From contig JASJOG010000104.1 in assembly GCA_030142905.1 (NCBI GenBank), positions 1,061,017 through 1,125,016 of the forward strand: 64,000 nucleotides of DNA, read 5' to 3'. The DNA is from Heliopora coerulea. Lineage: Eukaryota > Cnidaria > Anthozoa > Scleralcyonacea > Helioporidae. Every line of letters starts with the position of its first letter. Position 1 is the first letter of the stretch. Below the pieces are notes generated by a model. The model was not told where the DNA came from, ran no database searches, and was given only the letters and a program-made list of their open reading frames with translations. Shown piece by piece: positions 59,477 through 64,000 of this stretch. The translations under genes were made by a program, and so were the position numbers.

Positions 59477-61371
59477 CAAAGTTGTTTTCATTTGTATGAC
59501 ATCTATATTAAACTTGGCAGTGGCGTAACGAGGTAATTTGCCATCCGGTGCGGGAGTGGAAAAGTCGCCCCCCCCCCAACAAAAGAGAAAAGAAAGAACA
59601 AAAGAACACTCAAAAAGCAGGCATGCACAAAGAATATTCTATCGAAAAATGGAATGTTCTTTCTCCACGGTGTATATTCATTCAAATTACTAACCAGCGC
59701 TCACGCGTAAACATGTGAAACTTCGCTGTTCAACTGCTATCAATCTTCAAATAAATAGTACTAGTGATCAGTTGGTTTTACGTTCGTCCATCAACAACAC
59801 GAGAATTACTTAATATGTAGGCCAACGTTTTCAGGACATTGATGGCCGAAAATGCCGCCCCTCCAAAAAGTGCCACCCGGGGCATCTACACTGATTGTCT
59901 CCCCTTTGTTACGCCACTGAAACTCGTCAAGATATGGTTCCCTGACTGTAGAGCGACGCAGCTATGTCATAACCACAGCCTTTCGAACCAACTTGTAGGG
60001 ACCTTAAGGTCCACGCCGTCAACTTCAACTACGCATCTTTCGAAACAAAATAATTCGTCATGCAAAACAAAAATGAATAATTTTTATTCTCCACGACATT
60101 CTCAACACCGTCGTCGTTATGACGTCACCCAGACCATTTTCACGTCTTCAGGACGACGTCAGCTCGCGGAGTGAAACAAGCTGTTACTTAAGATTGAATT
60201 CTACCAGAGACTACGGTCATTTGAGGAGAACTGGAGCTATTTAAGGAGTCATAAAACAAGCCACATGTATCAAGCACGGTGGTCAATAAACCGTGGTTTC
60301 TTTAAATGCTGAAATTTTAAAGGATATCGTCGTTCAAGTTGACGTCGTAGATCTTAAAGTGCTTATTGCTTGGTGGTGAGGACGCCATTAATGCCGGGCG
60401 AAAGCGTTGGACTATTTAGACGGGGGGATGGTGCCATGGCTCTCCTCGCGTGCTGAGTTGGCTCAAAACATTTACCCATTTATATGATTGACACATTTGT
60501 TACTACTTGGCAGAAAAAATTAACCCAGACCAACCTCGTGTCTAGCAGTTGATTAAGGGCGGAGCCACAGGGACTTTGACCCCGGAGCGCCACGTTAAGG
60601 GGCCTCCACATTTAGGGACTCCAGATTTTATTTTTTTAATATTAAAAAAAAACCCAAAATAAAAAACACTGTATTTTCGATGTTTCCCCCGATATTTGGT
60701 CACCAACTCTTCATAAGTAATGTGGGATATGTCAATGGTGAGCTACTTTATAATAGAAGTATGATGCATCATGGTCTTTTTGTGTCGTTGAGTAGCTATC
60801 CGCGGCTTTTGGTCGGTTAAAAAGATATTTGCTATCACACAAAAAGGTCAAAATATTTGAGTGATTGTTCAAGGAACTGAATAGTTATAATAAAATACAG
60901 TCGAGGGCCCCCAGAAAACTTGTTCTCGGGCCCCCCACAGTCGCAATCCGGCCATGGTCGTGCCCATTGCTTATCTGCCCTTTGCGGTGTTGGCCCATCG
61001 AGGACGGAAGTTGGCCTTCCCTTTAAGAAAATCCTGGTTATGCCACAACGGAGACGATTTTTGTAAATGGAGCCAGAATGTCCATTGAAGTATAGTTACG
61101 ATGAAGGAAAATTTCGAGAGTCAGAATTTATCAATATGTAAGTTTCTGACACTCGACAATTTCCCTCCTTTATCACACGTAAACAACAGTTCATCTGATC
61201 GAGTGTGAATGCCAAATATTGGCTGTTAGGAGCAGTTTGTTAGAGGGATCTTGGGTGTAAGAACCAATCCCATGACCAATCCTAGCTCCTACAGCCTGCG
61301 TTCCTTGGGTCTGCGCCACGAAATCCATAACATTAAGTACTTTATGTACCCATACACGAATTGTATTATTT

Positions 61372-61500
61372 TAGGTTTAGGTTTTGTATTGGGGCTAGGG
61401 TTAGGATTACGATCAGGATTAAGATAAGGATTAAGGTTAGGGTTAGGGTTAGGGTTAGAGTTCTGATCAGGATTTAGGTTAGGGTTTGGATTAGGGTTAG
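61372..61500 (+). repeat. Interstitial telomere-like TTAGGG tract
   Basis: Perfect TTAGGG repeats at 61436-61458 are flanked by degenerate GGATTA/GGTTAG units over about 130 bp. TTAGGG is the usual metazoan telomere repeat. Confidence 0.75.
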
Positions 61501-62094
61501 AATCAATGTCTGTATTTGGTCAGCCCAGTTTCGCACCTTGAAATGATGAACAGCATCAATTCACAAAAATGACTTTTTACATGAAGTAATCTCCGATTGG
61601 TCAACACTGGCTTAGAAATAGCGGGCTCAATAGCCTTCGAGCAAAATTTTACTCGTGATTTTATTTTGACAATTGAATATCGTAATGTTGGAGCTTGTCT
61701 ATCGACTTTCAAGCTGGCCAACCATATTTAAGCAAGGAATAATACTGCTGTTTAGTATGTTTTATTTATTGAAGCAACACCATCTCGTCATTTGGAGCAA
61801 GGTTGGCGTCAGTATTCCTTGGAAAACGTGAAAGAATTCATACTAACTGGATACTTCGAACTGGGTACTTCGACATACAGAGCGGAAATTCGATACAATA
61901 AAGGCACGAAAAGTGAGTTGAATTTTAAAATTCATCATTCTCAGTCTTTAAAGAAGGTTTTAAGTATCCTTTTGAGGTCGAAACGTAAGAAATACAATGG
62001 CACTAATACAAGGTAAAGTGACAGAATGACCACTTTTCGCTGAAGAATAGTTCGACGATTTTGAATTTTCCTCAATTTGAAATTCATCTCAAAA

Positions 62095-62200
62095 CAACCA
62101 ATCAATCAATCAATCAAAATCTTTATTTATCCACGGATGTCTCTTCATACATGTATGCTCTTCCAGAGAGCCGTGCTAGAATAAATTAATTTTAACTATT
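62095..62200 (-). repeat. LINE-like 3' tail
   Basis: On minus, GGATAAATAAAGATTTTGAT is followed by a short (TGAT)n-type run, typical of the 3' end of L2/CR1-type retrotransposons. No coding part remains. Confidence 0.4.
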
Positions 62201-62222
62201 TATAAAATTAAGTACTAAATTA

Positions 62223-62259
<37 letters not shown>

Positions 62260-63106
62260 ACTGAAATTCATTACGTCAACACAATATTAAAAATTTAAAA
62301 CTAAAATATACACAGTATTATGGGAGTGAGCGGAGAATATTTGCGTAATTTCTCGCAACTTGACATGCCTTTGTCTTTCGTTTATTCCAGCAAAGATAAG
62401 TTTTCCAGTGGAAATTGCGCTACGCGCAATAAAGACAGAAATTGGCTGTTTTGGTGCAAGTGACAGGTTAAACTGTGTTTTCTTAAAAAGTTCTTCAGGA
62501 AATAGCCTGGTTAATGAAATTGCCATCATACAAGATGGGAGAATTTTTCTATGCTATGAGAATGAAAATAGGAATGTTCTTTTTTTAAAGGACAACAATT
62601 TGTGACATCTTTAATTCCGGTAATTTTCGTGTTGTTATTCAATGTGGCACAGGAGAATACTTGAATAAAAGGAGAAACATTGAAATTGTTAACAGTTTCC
62701 TTCAAAAATAATCATGGCTTGAATTAATCACCAATTGTGAAACCAGTGGTCTTCTTTCCCAATGTTCTCTTATAATTTTTATCATCGGAGCAGAGTTGTT
62801 TTATGTTAAAGTTCTTTGTATCTCTTCTGTAGAGAGTTCAAATATTTTGGTCAAAATAACAGAAACTATCAGGTGAAAAGACATGGTGAATTATCCCAAT
62901 GACTGGAAACTTCAAGTGATTAAATATGGACTCTGAAGATTATCTGAAGATTGAATGGGTAAATACCTTGCACATATCTGAGCTTTAAAACATGCCATAA
63001 GTTTTTAATATCTCATAACAAGTTCTCATACTGGTAAACTTGTTTCATTTTAAATGAAAATTTTGTCTAAATAGTGGCAATTGAGGAACCAGGCAGAAAG
63101 TGTAAT

Positions 63107-63305
63107 CTTGTTAGGAATATCAAAGCCCAGCATATAATTTTGAATAAACCCATAATAATACAGACATGAGTTATTGAAAAATATTTTTAATTTAACTAAC
63201 GTTTTGTTGCCAGTCCTTAACTTAAAAATATTTTTCAATAACTCATGTCTGTATTATTATGGGTTTATTCAAAATTATATGCTGGGCTTTGATATTCCTA
63301 ACAAG
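63107..63305. mobile_element. Foldback with perfect 84-bp arms
   Basis: 63107-63190 equals the inverse of 63222-63305 at every base I checked. The 31-nt centre holds AACGTTTTGTTGCCAG, similar to the 3' half of the hammerhead-bearing Penelope-like ends (GCAACGAAACGTTAG), so it may be a coding-less derivative. Confidence 0.75.
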
Positions 63306-64000
63306 AAAATTTTGTCTGCCAAAAAAGCCCTCAAAAAACAAACTTTGAAATAAGTTCATAAGCTAAAGGAATTGTTTAACCATCATGTAGGAGTTGCAAG
63401 AAAACTAAATGAGAGACTTCTGTAACAAGTTCAACAGTTCACATGACATGTCAGGACAGAAATCTCAAAAAAGACATTCAAGGAAGAATTCTGACATAAT
63501 TACTTCAGACTTGAACTTTGACATCTTATTTGTCTACTTATTTTGTATCACTAGTGTTTTTATGTCAACGAACAACTTTTGGCTATCAAGCAATTTTGAT
63601 ATTTTCCATTGTGTATCACAATGACAGTATAGTGCCTGCTTACAGTAATCCATTTGAACAATTTTCAGTAATCTGGATTAAATTTAATTTTCCAGAGCTC
63701 CTCAGCTCAGCTGCCGAAAGCAACAAGAAATAAATTGATGTGATCATTCTGATAAAGCTTTACTACACAGTGATCAGCAAGAAATGTTTTGTGCATTCCA
63801 GGACAATTCCAACTCAAATCAAAGATATCAAGAAAGTAAGTAGCATTTTCCAGTTTAACCTATTGAATGTTTTCCATCACAGTGCAAGAATTTTTGTCTT
63901 TGGTGAAGTCATGGCCAATAATAATCAAGACTTTGGGACCAAACTTTGAAAAATTGACAGTTGTTGTACCATAGCCACTGTAGCCAGGGTGGCCAGCCTG

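Larger units (their letters stand above)
59480..64000. other. Gene-poor stretch downstream of gene 3
   Basis: Short ORFs only, none with recognisable motifs. Contains a telomere-like tract, a LINE-like tail with (AATC)n (about 62097-62130), an AT microsatellite and a perfect inverted repeat. Genes of other exons could continue past the window edge; I see no sign of them. Confidence 0.45.

Noticed and set aside
59839..60174. 111-codon plus ORF
   Set aside because: No motif, no splice or promoter context, and composition follows the local DNA.

Overview
This is an intron-bearing, AT-rich, repeat-dense animal nuclear sequence. The exon/intron layout with GT-AG introns, TATA-box promoters, AATAAA signals, hAT transposons, Penelope-like retroelements and an interstitial TTAGGG tract all point to a metazoan. 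I suspect a cnidarian, perhaps an anthozoan or coral, but that is inference only. I find no prokaryotic operon, rRNA, CRISPR array or confident functional tRNA.

The only host genes I can support are a small plus-strand family of secreted proteins, in three complete copies: gene 1 (15712-18446, 278 aa), gene 2 (34671-43999, 129 aa) and gene 3 (57117-59308, 209 aa). I reconstructed them exon by exon; no long ORF shows them whole. All share one plan: a 55-nt first exon coding for the signal peptide, an Asp/Glu-rich pro-region ending in a dibasic KR, a strongly basic Cys/Lys-rich mature part (Tyr-rich in genes 1 and 3), and a tiny last exon that begins with a Cys codon. Every intron is phase 1 except the last, which is phase 0. 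I cannot name the family. The window also holds a broken copy of gene 2 without exons 1-2 (1346-5820) and an inverted fragment of the gene 1 mature exon (9923-10220).

Layout. 1-1140: the tail of an upstream copy of a segmental duplication, cut by foldback and Penelope-like sequence. About 1140-9921: duplication copy B, carrying the broken gene 2 copy. 9923-10220: inverted gene 1 exon, placed exactly at the edge of copy B. 10.2-15.6 kb: gene-poor. 15.7-18.4 kb: gene 1. 19.5-22.4 kb: complete hAT element with perfect 8-bp target duplications. 22.6-31.0 kb: graveyard of Penelope-like elements carrying reverse transcriptase, GIY-YIG and hammerhead-ribozyme relics. 31.2-33.5 kb: a nest of inverted repeats, one around a tRNA-like sequence. 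34.6-44.0 kb: gene 2, with a second hAT element in its last intron. About 36.2-48.4 kb: duplication copy C, overlapping gene 2 and matching copy B. 48.4-57.0 kb: repeats and SINE-like pieces. 57.0-59.5 kb: gene 3. 59.5-64 kb: gene-poor, with a telomere-like tract and a perfect 84-bp inverted repeat.

The three genes probably act independently as secreted, proprotein-processed basic peptides. Their charge-balanced pro/mature design fits antimicrobial, venom-like or adhesive/structural roles, and the sequence cannot decide between these. The rest of the window mostly records duplication and transposon activity around the cluster.
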